Origin: Septoria linicola
Lineage: Eukaryota; Ascomycota; Dothideomycetes; Mycosphaerellales; Mycosphaerellaceae
Direction of reading: 5' to 3'
Length of the DNA: 64,000 bases
Assembly (NCBI GenBank): GCA_024114885.1
Contig: CP099426.1
Location: 620,001-684,000, forward strand
Translations under genes and position numbers: made by a program
Notes under the pieces: generated by a model
Seen by the model: the letters and a program-made list of their open reading frames with translations, nothing else
What the model was told of the DNA's origin: nothing
Databases searched by the model: none
Shown here: in pieces, positions 1 through 10,669 of the stretch
Layout: every line of letters starts with the position of its first letter
Position numbering within the stretch: the first letter of the stretch is position 1

Positions 1-1406
1 TCTGTTTCTTATTAGTCTTATTCTAAGAATCTTGTCTAGTTCTCTAAGATCTTTAATCTTAAAGACCTTACTAAGTTAGTCTTTAAACTAGAGGACATCT
101 TCTAGTCTCTCTATAGTAATAAGTATATTATTAATATAGATTAGGATTATTAGGTCTTTCCTTTTCTTATAGATTAGAAGATATAGGTCTACTTCTAATT
201 GTCTAAATCCTATTCCTTTTAGCTTTAACATATATAGCTGATTCTAGTCTCTTATAGCTTACTTTAGCCTATAGAGACTCCTTAGAACTTATAAGACTAT
301 ACTAGTTAGTAGGTTAATACCTAGTAGTAGGATTATATAGATGTCCTTATATAGGGTGCTCTCTATAAATGCATTGTTTATATCTACTTAGTATAGAACT
401 AGGTCCTTCTTATAGACTATAGCTATGAATCCTCTTAGAGTATCCTACCTAACTATAGGGGCAAAAGTTTCTATATAGTCTACTCTATACTTTTAGGAGA
501 ACCCTCTTATAACTAGTCTTGCCTTAAACTTTTTAATAGCTCTACTAAGCTTTCTCTTAATATTAAAGACCTATCTTAAGGTAACTAGGTTAGCCCCTTT
601 TAGTAGGACTACTATAGTCTAGGTGTTATTACTTGTAAGTATATCTAGCTCCTTCTAAATAGCTTCTTACTAGAGATAACCCTACTTAGGATTACTTACT
701 ACTTCCTTATAGTTCCTTAAGATTAGAACCTCCTATTTATATATTCCTGCTTCTTTAGTAGCTAAGAATGTAATCTCTTTAACTTCCTCTAAGAATTCTA
801 GGTCCTATAGGATACCTAGGTTAATAGAGCTTATAGCTAAGAAGAAAGCCTAATACTCTAGGAGCATTTCCTTATCTAGCTAACTATTCTAATCTAGCTC
901 AAGCCTAATTAGCTTTAGCTTCTAGTTAAATCTATTAAGTTCTTAGGATACTTTCCTCTTTCTAAGGATTTGCCTTAGAGCTATCTACTCCTAATCTACC
1001 TCTATAGTTTCTTAGGCAGAATTCTTAGATTCTTTCTTAACTTTCCCTTAGTCTAGGAATTTTCTATACTCTCTTATATCTTCTAGTAGAGGTGGAAGTT
1101 GTATAAAGAGTTTCTTTCCTTCCTAAACCTATACTAATAACTAAGAGAGAGGAGGCTTCTACTAGCCTAGACTAGGAGCACCTAGGGTACTCTTACTAGC
1201 TTATAGAGTAGGCTAGCTAATAGTTCTTAGCCTTCTAATAGGTCTTCTTTCTAGAGCTGAACTAGGGAGATTCTTAATCTTAATATTCAAGTCTAATTCT
1301 CTACCTAGCTTATCTTTAAAGAAGATTATATTAGTATACTACTTAATAGCCTTTATATCTGGCTCCTAGAACTTCTATACCTTTACTATATTATTATAGT
1401 ATCTAA
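1..1406. repeat. Left arm of long inverted repeat (pairs with 4477-5881)
   Basis: The arm begins at the window edge and its reverse complement matches 4477-5881 almost throughout, with scattered transitions. It ends at 1406, where the minus-strand element continues into pol sequence absent from the other arm. About 3.07 kb lies between the two arms. The arms are the RT regions of relics A and B. Confidence 0.85.
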
Positions 1407-4187
1407 CAAACATAGTATCCTTTCCTCTATTTATTAGTTTGTTACTCCTTACCTACTAAGGCTATACTCTTATATCTATATATACTATAGCTCTATATCC
1501 CTATACCTTAAGGTAGGAGACTATTAGTTTAATCCTATTAAAAGCTTTATTAGGTGAGAGCTTGAATCCCTTAATATTAGGTCTATTTAGAAGCTTGTTC
1601 CTTATATATACCTATACTTTAAGGGCTTCTAGCTAAAACTTAATAGGTATCTTGCTTTCTTCAAGTATTGCTCTAATAGAGGCCTCTAATGTTTAGATAG
1701 ACCTCTTAACTACTCTATTCTAGAGTGAATTATAGGCCTTAGTTAGCTTAAGGGTAATTCTAAAGTCCTTCTCCTACTATTTGATTAAAGTAGTAATCTC
1801 TCTAGTATTATTAGCCCTTATAGACTTAAGGAGTGCTACTAACTGCCTTTCTGCCTTGATCCTCTAGTTCTAAAGAGCAGTTAGTGTATCTGATCTAGCC
1901 TTAAGTAGAAATGCCTATTTCTTTCTTAAGAAGTTATTAACAATCTTAAGCTACTATATAAAACCTTTTACTAATAATAGTAATAGTCTACAGATATCTA
2001 CTAATATAAGGGCTAATCTTTTAGGTCTTCTCTTAATAGACTTACCTAGGTGTTTCTTTATCTTACCTATTATATAGATCCTATACTTATACTCTTCCTA
2101 GTTAGGAATTAGAATTCTTTCTTTTAGGTTAGTAACTTTATAAAGGTTTAAGAGTAACCCTCTTCTAAAGTATACAAATCTTCTATACTATAGCTCCTAC
2201 TGTTTTAGATCCTTCTCTAATAGAGTAGTATAGGTATTATTAACCTCTATAGGATTATATAGTAAGTAATATAACTTTTCCTATAGGAGAGGTAATATCT
2301 TACTAACAAATAGAACACCTCTAACTAGCTTAGTCTTTATAACTGTTTAGCTATTTAGGGAGGTGAGAGTGAAATCAGGCTTCTAGACTCTAAATTGCTT
2401 ACTAAACTAATCTTATAATATAAGATTTACTCTAAGATTAGGAACAAATAGTACTCTATTAAGTAGAACTTCTCCTCCTAAGATTCCCTTTATCTATACT
2501 AGTCTAGAGTAGGTTATATAGAGGTATCCTCCTCCTACCTTAATCTATACTTTCTTCCTTAGTAGCTTTACTAATCTAAAGAAGGATAGTTAGTTAGTTA
2601 TATAGGATAAGGTATAGGAATCTAAGAGCTATTCTTAGGGTAACAACTTGCCTTTAGCCTTAATTATAGAATAGGCTAACTTATCTTAGTTATTATCTTC
2701 TAATAGGGAATTATTATTGCTTCTAGAACTAGAGTAAGTTCTAGAATTAGAACTAGAACTAGACTCCTAGGCTGAAAATCCTTTCTTTAGAAGCTTTCTA
2801 GACTTTTCTATCCTTTAAAGCTACTTGCCTATTTTCTAGATAACCTTCTTTAGCTTATTATATAATAATGACTTATAGACAGCTTTCTTAATATATCTAG
2901 TATTCCTTAGTAAAGAGGATCTTCTAACTCTCCCTCTAAGGAATAATCCCTAAGGGTCCTTCTAGTTCTTAGTACTGTTTCTCTACTAGGACAGTTTCTT
3001 AGTAGTAGGGAGGTTAGGACAATCCTTTAACTAGTACTTCCCTTTCTTATAGAGCTAGTATATTAGTAGGGACTTTCCTTAGTAAGGCTACCTAGAATAG
3101 AATATAGCTAGACCTATATCTATCTTATCTAGATTGTCTCTTACCTCTTAGGACTTAAGTAGAAGGAGAATAGTATCTATATCTAAGGATAGTTAGGTTA
3201 TAATAGTATCCTTAGCTACTTAGTATAATATAGGTAGGGACTATAGGAGATATTTTAGCCTTTTCTCTTAGCTCTAGTAGTAGGCTTCCTAAGGATCAAT
3301 CTTAGTAATCCTCTTACCTAGGCCTCTAAGGTATCTCTATACTTCCCTAATTGTCTTATTAGGTAATATCCTAAATATAATAAACTGCTTAATTAGACCT
3401 ATAGTATAGGACTTTAGGACTCTATTATACTTGTTCTAGAGAATTACCTATATCTTAGCTACTAGTATAGTAATACACTATGTCTCTAGCTCTATCTTAT
3501 TATCTTTACTAATACTATATCTAATACTAAACCTATATACTATATTGTCTTTTAAGAAGTATTGATTCTAAGTAATATATATCTAAAGACTAGTGTCCTA
3601 CTAAACTGTATATAGGTTCCCTCTAATAATTAGTTAGCTAATTACCTAGAACTAGTCCTTTCCTTCTAGCTTGTCTATCTATAGCTTGAACTATCTCTTC
3701 TAGTTAGTTCTGTCTAGGATTAGAATCCTTTAGCTCTTCTTATCCTCTTAGTCTATTATAGAAATAGGTGAATAGAATAAATAATTAGTAGAATACTTTA
3801 GACTAGCTAAGGATTCTAGAGAAGGGTAATTTCTTATAGTAGGGAGACTAGCTCTAAGGGATAGGGATTCCTCGTATTTAGGAAATTACTAAGACTTAGA
3901 TCTTTCTCTCTTAGTAGAGTTTCTATTACTAGGTAGTAGGAAGGCTAAGTAGCCTCTTCTAACTCTAGTAATACTAGGTGTAATAGTAGAGAACTAGGCA
4001 GGTATTAATAAAGTAGAAATATACTACTGTCTTATAGAGATCTTTACTGACTTATATACTACTAGGTGCAAACTAGCTTCGTTAGTAATATAGTTAGAGA
4101 AACTTCTAGGCCCTAAATGTTTTCTATAAACTGTAAGGGATATAAGTAACCTATACTAACATAGGTTGCTCCTATTTAGTGCACAAA

Positions 4188-4202
4188 CCCGGGCTTATAA
4201 CC
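4188..4202 (-). other. Primer-binding site of copia relic A (initiator-tRNA anticodon-loop type)
   Basis: On the minus strand the bases just inside the LTR read GGTTATAAGCCCGGG. This closely matches the complement of the anticodon stem-loop of initiator methionine tRNA (GGGCTCATAACC on the tRNA), the half-tRNA primer used by copia-type elements. The TGAG to TAAG difference is a transition as expected from RIP. It lies directly next to the LTR end at 4203, which fixes the LTR boundary and the strand of element A. Confidence 0.65.
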
Positions 4203-4479
4203 TATTAAAAGTAGAGGGCGTGTTATATACTATATAATGTCAAGGAGGGTATAGCGTAGTAAAGAAGAATAGGAGATTAATCTTAAACTAACTTATATAT
4301 ATAGTGTAGTAGTAATATGCTAGGAACCAAATACAAAGTTAATTAAGTTAGTTATCTAAGAAGAGAAGAGAGAGAAGCAAGATATACCTCTTACTAAGCC
4401 TTAGGTAGATACCTTAGGTATCTAGAACTATACTTAGAAGTCTATATCTAGACTAACTATCTAGGATACATTCTTAATA
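4203..4479 (-). repeat. 5' LTR of copia relic A, truncated at its outer end
   Basis: This is an inverted copy of the LTR at 7389-7701. On the minus strand it ends in CTTTTAATA at 4203. The outer end stops about 30 bases short of the expected TGTTAAAAG start and is fused at about 4477-4481 to plus-strand pol sequence of relic B. Compared with 7389-7701 there are roughly a dozen differences, all but one site being transitions, with the mutated state sometimes in one copy and sometimes in the other. That fits independent RIP of two copies. Confidence 0.75.
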
Positions 4480-5881
4480 GATACTATAATAATATAGTAA
4501 AGGTATAGAAGTTCTAGGAGCTAGATATGAAGGCTGTTAAGTAGCATACTAATATAATCTTCTTTAAAGATAAGCTAGGTAGAGAATTAGACTTAAATAT
4601 TAAGATCAAGAATCTCCCTAGTTCAGCTCTAGAAAGAAGACCTATTAGAAGGCTAAGAACTATTAGCTAGCCTACTCTATAAGCTAGTAGGAGTACCCTA
4701 GGTACTTCTAGTCTAGGCTAGTAGAAGCCTCCTCTCTCTTAGCTATTAGTATAGGTTTAGGAAGGAAAGAAACTCTTTATATAACTTCTACCTCTACTAG
4801 AAGATATAGGAGAGTATAGAAAATTCCTAGACTAAGGGAAAGTTAAGAAAGAATCTAAGAATTCTACCTAAGAAACTATAGAGGTAGATTAGGAGTAGAT
4901 AGCTCTAAGGTAAACTCTTAGAAAGAGGAAAGTATCCTAAGAACTTAATAGATTTAACTAGAAGCTAAAGCTAATTAGGCTTGAGCTAGATTAGAATAGT
5001 TAGCTAGATAAGGAAATGCTCCTAGAGCATTAGGCTTTCTTCTTAGCTATAAGCTCTATTAACCTAGGCATCTTATAGGACCTAGAATTCTTAGAGGAAG
5101 TTAAAGAGATTACATTCTTAGCTACTAAAGAAGCAGGAATATATAAATAGGAGGTTCTAATCCTAAGGAACTATAAGGAAGTAGTAAGTAATCCTAAGTA
5201 GGGTTATCTCTAGTAAGAAGCTATTTAGAAGGAGCTAGATATACTTGTAAGTAATAATACCTAGACTATAGTAGTCCTACTAAAAGGGGCTAACCTAGTT
5301 ACCTTAAGATAGGTCTTTAATATTAAGAGAAAGCTTAGTAGAGCTATTAAAAAGTTCAAGGCAAGACTAGTTATAAGAGGGTTCTCTTAAAAGTATAGAG
5401 TAGACTATATAGAGACTTTTGCCTCTATAGTTAGGTAGGATACTCTAAGAGGATTCATAGCTATAGTCTACAAGAAGGACCTAGTTCTGCACTAAGTAGA
5501 TATAAATAATGTATTTATAGAGAGTATCCTATATAAGGATATCTATATAATCCTACTACTAGGTATTAACCTACTAACTAGTATAGTCTTATAAGTTCTA
5601 AGGAGTCTCTATAGGCTGAAGTAAGCTATAAGAGACTAGAATTAGCTATATATATTAAAGCTGAAAGGAATAGGATTTAGATAATTAGAAGTAGACCTAT
5701 GTCTTCTAATCTATAAGAAAAGGAAAGACCTAATAATCCTAATCTATATTAATAATATACCTATTACTATAGAGAGACTAGAAGATGTCCTCTAGTTCAA
5801 AGACTAACTTAGTAAGGTCTTTAAGATTAAAGATCTTAGAGAACTAGACAAGATTCTTAGAATAAGACTAATAAGAAATAG
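4477..5881. repeat. Right arm of long inverted repeat (pairs with 1-1406)
   Basis: Inverted partner of 1-1406. The left border coincides with the LTR/pol fusion at about 4477-4481, where a few bases (TTA/TAGATACT) are compatible with both parents. The right border is set only by the window edge in the partner arm, so the true arm may be longer. Confidence 0.85.
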
Positions 5882-7388
5882 ATAGTAAGGCTAGCTGAAA
5901 CTTGACTAGAAGCACTATATCTAAGAGAACCTAGCTAAGATAGGAATAGGTTAAGAGACTATATTACTAACTCTTTTACTAATAGACAGCTATAAAAGTC
6001 TAAAGCCTACTAGACTAAATAATAAAAGGTATAACAAATAGGAGTACTAATCTATTATTAGAATATAGATATAGCTTATAACTATTACAAGACTAGACAT
6101 TTTATTTGCCCTTAGAAGATTAAGCTCCTATATTAGTAATCTAATAGTAGGACATATAAAGGCTCTAAAGAAGCTAACTAGATACCTGAGATCAAACCTA
6201 GACCTTAGTCTAAGATACTTAAGGAATAGTCAAGGCTTTCTTACTAGATATATAGACTCTAACTATATAATAGACAAGACTAATAGAGTCTTAATCCTTA
6301 GATATGTCTTCTTCCTTTATAGTACACTAATCTCCTAAATAAGTAAGAAGTAGAAATCTGTAGCTATATCTATAATAGAAGCTAAATATATAGCTATAGA
6401 TGTATATATAAAATAGTTATAGTTCCTTAGTACTCTTTTAAGAGAGCTTAGATACCTAGAGTTAGTAGGAGAATATTCTTACTAACTAAGGATCCTTAGT
6501 AACTAGGAAACTATTACTAGAATTAGGCTAATTTAGCTAAAAGGTAATAACTAAGCTACCCTTACTCTAGTTAAGGACTTACATATTTATAACAAGTCTA
6601 AACATATTAATATCTTATACAATGCTATAAGAAAGCTCTAGTAGAACAGACTTATCTCTATAGAATATATAAATATAAAAGAGATAGTAGTAGATAGTCT
6701 TACTAAGCTAAAGAATAGACTATAGTTTTAGGAGTTTATAAGGCAGCTCTACCTTATATAAGAGATATATAAAAGATAACTCTAAGCCTTAGAGTTGAAC
6801 TAAGAGGAGTCTAAAAGAAAGATTTTAGTTACTTGACTCCTCCTTAGTTAGACTTTATAAAGTCCTAAATGCCCTTACTAATATTAGACCTGTTACTAAC
6901 TACAATATTACTATATAGTACCTAGCTGAACTAGACACTCTCTAAGGCTAAGTACTAGTTGATATTGAAGACCTCCTCTATAGTAGCTATTATCTCCTCT
7001 ACTAGTATATAGTTACTCTACTCCCTAGCTTAATATAAGATCCTTATAGCTAAGAATAGTATACCTTAAAGACTATTAGGGAACTAAGAAGCTATATAGA
7101 ATATAACTAAGTAGGGGACTAGGCTATAAGGAATCTAGGGAGCTATTAGAATTAGCTATAAGAAAGGACAAGGGCAACTTACTAGATAGTCTATGTCCTA
7201 AACAATCTACTCCTATATAAGAGAGAAGGAAGATCTTATAGAAGGCATTTCTTTTACCTTTTTATAGGAGATAGTAGTATAGAAAGTTTATTAGATTAAT
7301 AGTTAGTACTATCTAGTTATTAGTCTAAAAAGTAAGTACTTAATAACTAATTAAGATTAGGACTAGCATTTAAGTACTATAGATAATC
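4480..7388 (+). mobile_element. Ty1/copia retrotransposon relic B (3' half: RT and RNase H, RIP-mutated)
   Basis: Degenerate plus-strand pol without its 5' LTR, gag or integrase. The RT active site that should read YVDD is present at 5745-5756 as Tyr-Ile-Asn-Asn, each aspartate codon turned into AAT. The RNase H region is recognisable at 6247-6320 (ending in a GYVFFL-like motif decayed to RYVFFL) and at 6342-6401, where the signature SKKQKSVA..EAEY is read as SKK-stop-KSVA..EAKY; the stop at 6351 is CAG to TAG. The segment 4477-5881 is an inverted copy of 1-1406. About 6790-7388, between the end of RNase H and the LTR, is TA-rich sequence that I cannot assign to any retroelement domain. Confidence 0.85.
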
Positions 7389-7701
7389 TGTTAAAAGATC
7401 TGACTATATAGTATAAGTAGGAGTATTAAGAATATATCCTAGATAGTTAGTCTAGATATAGACTTCTAAGTATAGTTCTAGATGCCTAAGGCATCTACCT
7501 AAGGCTTAGTAAGAGGTATATCTTACTTCTCTTTCTTCCCTTCTTAGATAACTAACTTAATTAACTTTGTATTTAGTTCCTAGCATATTACTACTACACT
7601 ATATATATAAGTCAGTTCAAGATTAATCCCCTATTCTTCTTTACTACGCTATACCCTCCTTAATATTATATAGTATCTATAAACGCTCTCTACTTTTAAT
7701 A
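7389..7701 (+). repeat. 3' LTR of copia relic B
   Basis: A 313 bp LTR starting TGTTAAAAG and ending CTTTTAATA. These are near-perfect terminal inverted repeats; the canonical terminal CA has become TA, a C-to-T transition. Positions 7435-7701 match the reverse complement of 4203-4470. No convincing polypurine tract is visible just upstream, and I could not identify a target-site duplication. Confidence 0.75.
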
Positions 7702-8067
7702 ATTTCTTTCTTTAAGTACTATTCTATTATTATTATATTATAGAGTAAGGCTATTATATTATAACTAAGATAAGTACGTAATTAGATAAGTAGATACCTA
7801 TTATAAGATCGTTATTATTATTAGATATAGGTAATATAACTAAATCTTCTACTTAAGTTTATTTCTTTCTTTAAGTACTACTACTACTACTACTATTACT
7901 AAGTACCTATAATAGCTCTTTAGTTAATTATATATTATATATAATAGTAGAGTCGCGTCTCTTATATATAATAGCTTATAATAGTAGCTTACTACTAATG
8001 TTTCTAGATTATCTTAAAGTAGTATACGTTTTACAAAAGGAGTAGTATAGGCGCTAAGCTAGGAGTA
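7702..8067. repeat. TA-rich spacer with two short repeated blocks and a CTA microsatellite
   Basis: The motif TTTCTTTCTTTAAGTACTA occurs at about 7703-7721 and again at about 7862-7880. The second copy runs into a CTA/TAC trinucleotide run (about 7877-7897). No gene or transposon domain is visible. Composition is still that of the RIP-affected block to the left. Confidence 0.6.
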
Positions 8068-8403
8068 GGTTACGTGCTAGTAGATTTCCAAGAAACGCCC
8101 TTAACTAATTATTTTTAGACCTAAGATAGAGGCAGGTTACGTGCTAGCAGATTTTCAAGAAACGCTCTTAACTAATTATTTTTGGACCCTGTTTTGGGAG
8201 TAGGTTACGTGCTAGTAGATTTCCAAGGAAAGCTGTCAACTAATCATTTTTAGACCCAAAATCGGGTTAGGTTACGTGCTAGCAGATTTCCAAGAAATGC
8301 TTTCGACCAATCATTTTTGGACCCAAAATCGTGGTGGGTCACGTGCTAGCAGATTTCCAAGAAGCGCTGACAACCAATCATTTTTTGGACCCTGTTTTTT
8401 TTC
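8068..8403. repeat. Five-unit 67-68 bp tandem repeat at the AT-rich/normal DNA border
   Basis: Units start at 8068, 8135, 8203, 8270 and 8337. Each holds a TTACGTGCTAG-type block, AGATTTCCAAG, and a CTAAT/CCAAT block followed by ATTTTTNGACC. The two left units read CTAATTA, the third CTAATCA and the two right ones CCAATCA, so C-to-T changes decrease from left to right. The last unit has a full CACGTG palindrome where the others have TACGTG. Short incidental frames across the array are not coding. Confidence 0.85.
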
Positions 8404-9331
8404 GTATAGTAGTATAGACCTCGTAAACTCGGTCAATAATGTTTGTAGATATGAGTGTAGAGCTAGAAGAGTAAGGTCGAGGTATCTCCGCACATTGACT
8501 CGGCAGCAGCTCGGCCCGAAACATCTTCATATGCCAAGCAGGGATTAAGTGCACAGTGAGCTGTATGTGAATGAAAGCTGGTGAGCTTGCACGGTAAGAT
8601 ATTACTAGTCCTGACTGTGCGAGATCATAGGATCTTGCCCAAGCTGATCTTCATAAAGCTAGACCCACTCCCGACTGCAGAGCGCCAAGACTACCTCCAA
8701 TTGTCCTGAAACTGCTGGTTCCGCTCTTCGTGCACACGCACTCGTTGACAGGCGGCCATGCGCCTCCACAGGAACTATGATCTTTTCGTTCTCCGTTAGC
8801 TTCTTTGGAATATTCGTCTCTCCTCCGATCATCTTTGGGAAGCTGACCATTCGCGTTGGGCTAGTCGTCGCTTCTTTGCTGGCGCCAGCTGTGTCGTCTT
8901 CACTTAGCTTGTTGGGAGTGCTGTCCGGGATCCGTGGCTTGTGTGATGTAGGGTTCTTCGATTCGCCCTCCTGAGACTGCTGCGCGTTTTATTTCAGGCT
9001 TGCTTGGTAACTTCATCGCAGGGGTATCTGCACAGTCCTTATTATGGACTGGGCCCGTAGTGTCTGATTTGTGCTTAGCGAGACCCCATCGCCCCGACTG
9101 TAGCTCATATCAGCAGTGCTTGTGTTCGGCAAGATTTGCTCGCGTTGCGCTCATTGCTCGTTCGTGCCGGAACGATGAACGCTCCAACAAGCACTGCCAT
9201 GGTGCTACGCCAGTGAACCGCAAGCGACATGTTTTTCGTGGAATGTCCAGAAGGCAAAGCAATCCAATGCGGTCTAGGCTGCGACGACTGTCGTATGCGC
9301 AAAGCAAACTTGCCCTCATATCCAGACAGCG
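8404..9331. other. Intergenic region, no gene seen
   Basis: After an 8-base T run (about 8395-8402) base composition returns to about half GC. Several short open frames exist (for example 8777-8974 plus and 8659-8850 minus), but none shows a domain or splice continuity that I recognise. The right part is probably the 3' flank of the FIP1 gene. Confidence 0.5.
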
Positions 9332-10495
9332 CTACCATCTTCCTCTTCGATTCCTACCACCTCTGTGCCCTCCTCCCATCTGTTGTTGTTGCTCCTGCTG
9401 GAAGATTGCCATCTGCTGCGCGCTTAGCCCCTCCATGCTCATATTACCACCACCTGGTCCTTGCGGAGGTTGAAAGCCTTGCCCAGCTTGCGGCTGCGGT
9501 GAAGCGCCATCGTGCCCAAATCCTCCCTGTTGACCAAAGCCCTGCTGTCCCTGTGGCCCACCCATCCCAGGCGGCATTCCACCACTCTGCATGAACTGCT
9601 GCACCATTTCTACAGGGATACTCATCTGCTGCGCCATGACTTGTGGGTCCATGCCCATCATCTCAGGTGGCATGGGCGGCATCTGTGGCATTCCTCCGCC
9701 CTGTTGCTGTCCTCCTAGGCCCAGCATAGCCTTCATTTGTGCATCGTTCTGCTTCAGCTGGTCAATGGTTCCGCTCATCTCTTGTTGTCGTAAGCTGTAT
9801 TGTGTCCACGTGTACTCGTCGAAGCCATAGTTGAAGTAGTCGGTCTGATCGGTGCCTGGTAGCCGCCAGGGCTTGGAGTGTTCTGCGAGATCGGCATCGA
9901 TGTCGACGGCTGTGATGGGTTTGCCATTGACCCAGTTGGGAATCTGATTGACGTCCAGCTGGCTCGTTCGTGTTTCGGGGAAGTCCTTGCCTTGCTTGCC
10001 GTTGTGGGTCAGAGTGCCTTTGACTGCAGCCGCAGAGGGAGCAGCAGATCCAGCTCGTGGCACTTCGTCCTTTTCCTTGTCCTTCTTGCTGGGCGTGCTG
10101 CTGCGTTTGTCGGCCTCGATCTTCACCGCCTTGGAAGCCGTCTCCTTTTTCTGCGCTTTGGCTGCTTTGGAGCCCGGGCTGTGCACTTCTGTGTTAGCAG
10201 TCTGTCTTTGCAATAGAATGCGACCATTGACCTACGGCGGTTCTGCCTTTGCGCCATCCGGTCGTTCGAGAGTGAATTCAACGTCCTGGATGCCATATTA
10301 GTTGCATGCCCCTACTGTGAGTGTCAAATGCAATCGCCATACGTCGTCACTATCGTCGTCGTCGTCGTCGTCTTCGCCCTCTTCCGACACGTCCATTTCG
10401 TCTTGCGCTTCTGCCTGGCTGTCCATTTGGTCTTCCTGCTTGACGCCATCATCGCCACCGCCTCCTCCGTAGAAATCATCTTCGTCGTCTTCCAT
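9332..10495 (-). CDS. FIP1: Fip1-like polyadenylation factor subunit
   Basis: Three exons on the minus strand: 10343-10495, 10236-10285 and 9332-10178, giving 349 residues. Intron 1 (GTATGG...CTAAT...CAG) and intron 2 (GTAGGT...CACAG) restore frame exactly. The protein starts with an acidic tail with a poly-Asp run (residues 40-51). Its conserved Fip1 box lies at about 165-200 and includes KPWRLPG, DYFNYGFDEYTW and a following TQYS. The C-terminal 140 residues are Q/G/M/P rich and end in RGG-like arginines. Fip1 tethers poly(A) polymerase to the cleavage and polyadenylation factor in the nucleus (family knowledge). The gene is divergent from VPS11 with 174 bp between start codons. The identification is firm; the exact acceptor of intron 2 was chosen by frame. 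Confidence 0.9.
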
Positions 10496-10669
10496 TGTGC
10501 GATTGTCAGTTGTTGTGTTGTCTGTGGACAGCAAGTGCGCGAACGAGCTCAAGATCGAAGCTCGTGGAGAACGCGACTCGGATTCGGCTCGGCGTCTGGC
10601 AACGACAACATGACATCGCACGCTCCCTCACTCTGTCCAATACAATCAACTTGATATGGCTCGGTGACA
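10496..10669. promoter_or_regulatory. Divergent promoter between FIP1 and VPS11
   Basis: Only 174 bp separates the two start codons, so both 5' UTRs and core promoters must share it. I see no TATA box. Short frames crossing it are not coding. Confidence 0.5.

Larger units (their letters stand above)
1..4202 (-). mobile_element. Ty1/copia retrotransposon relic A (internal region, RIP-mutated, 3' end outside window)
   Basis: No open frame survives. Read on the minus strand the order is primer-binding site (about 4188-4202), gag, protease/integrase region, then reverse transcriptase running off the window start. The gag zinc knuckle can still be read at 3019-3060: the CX2CX4HX4C spacing is kept, but three of the four ligands are changed by single transitions (TGC to TAC, TGT to TAT, CAC to TAC) and stop codons stand inside it. 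CpA and TpG are scarce and TpA is very common, the classic result of repeat-induced point mutation. The RT part (1-1406) is an inverted copy of 4477-5881. The element is dead. The copia assignment rests on gene order, the half-tRNA primer site and the RT/RNase H motifs of its partner copy. Confidence 0.85.

Noticed and set aside
9000..9473. 157-codon plus-strand frame overlapping the end of FIP1
   Set aside because: It runs antisense to and past the well-supported FIP1 coding end, has no motif and is Cys/Ser/Pro rich from reversed Gln/Gly codons.
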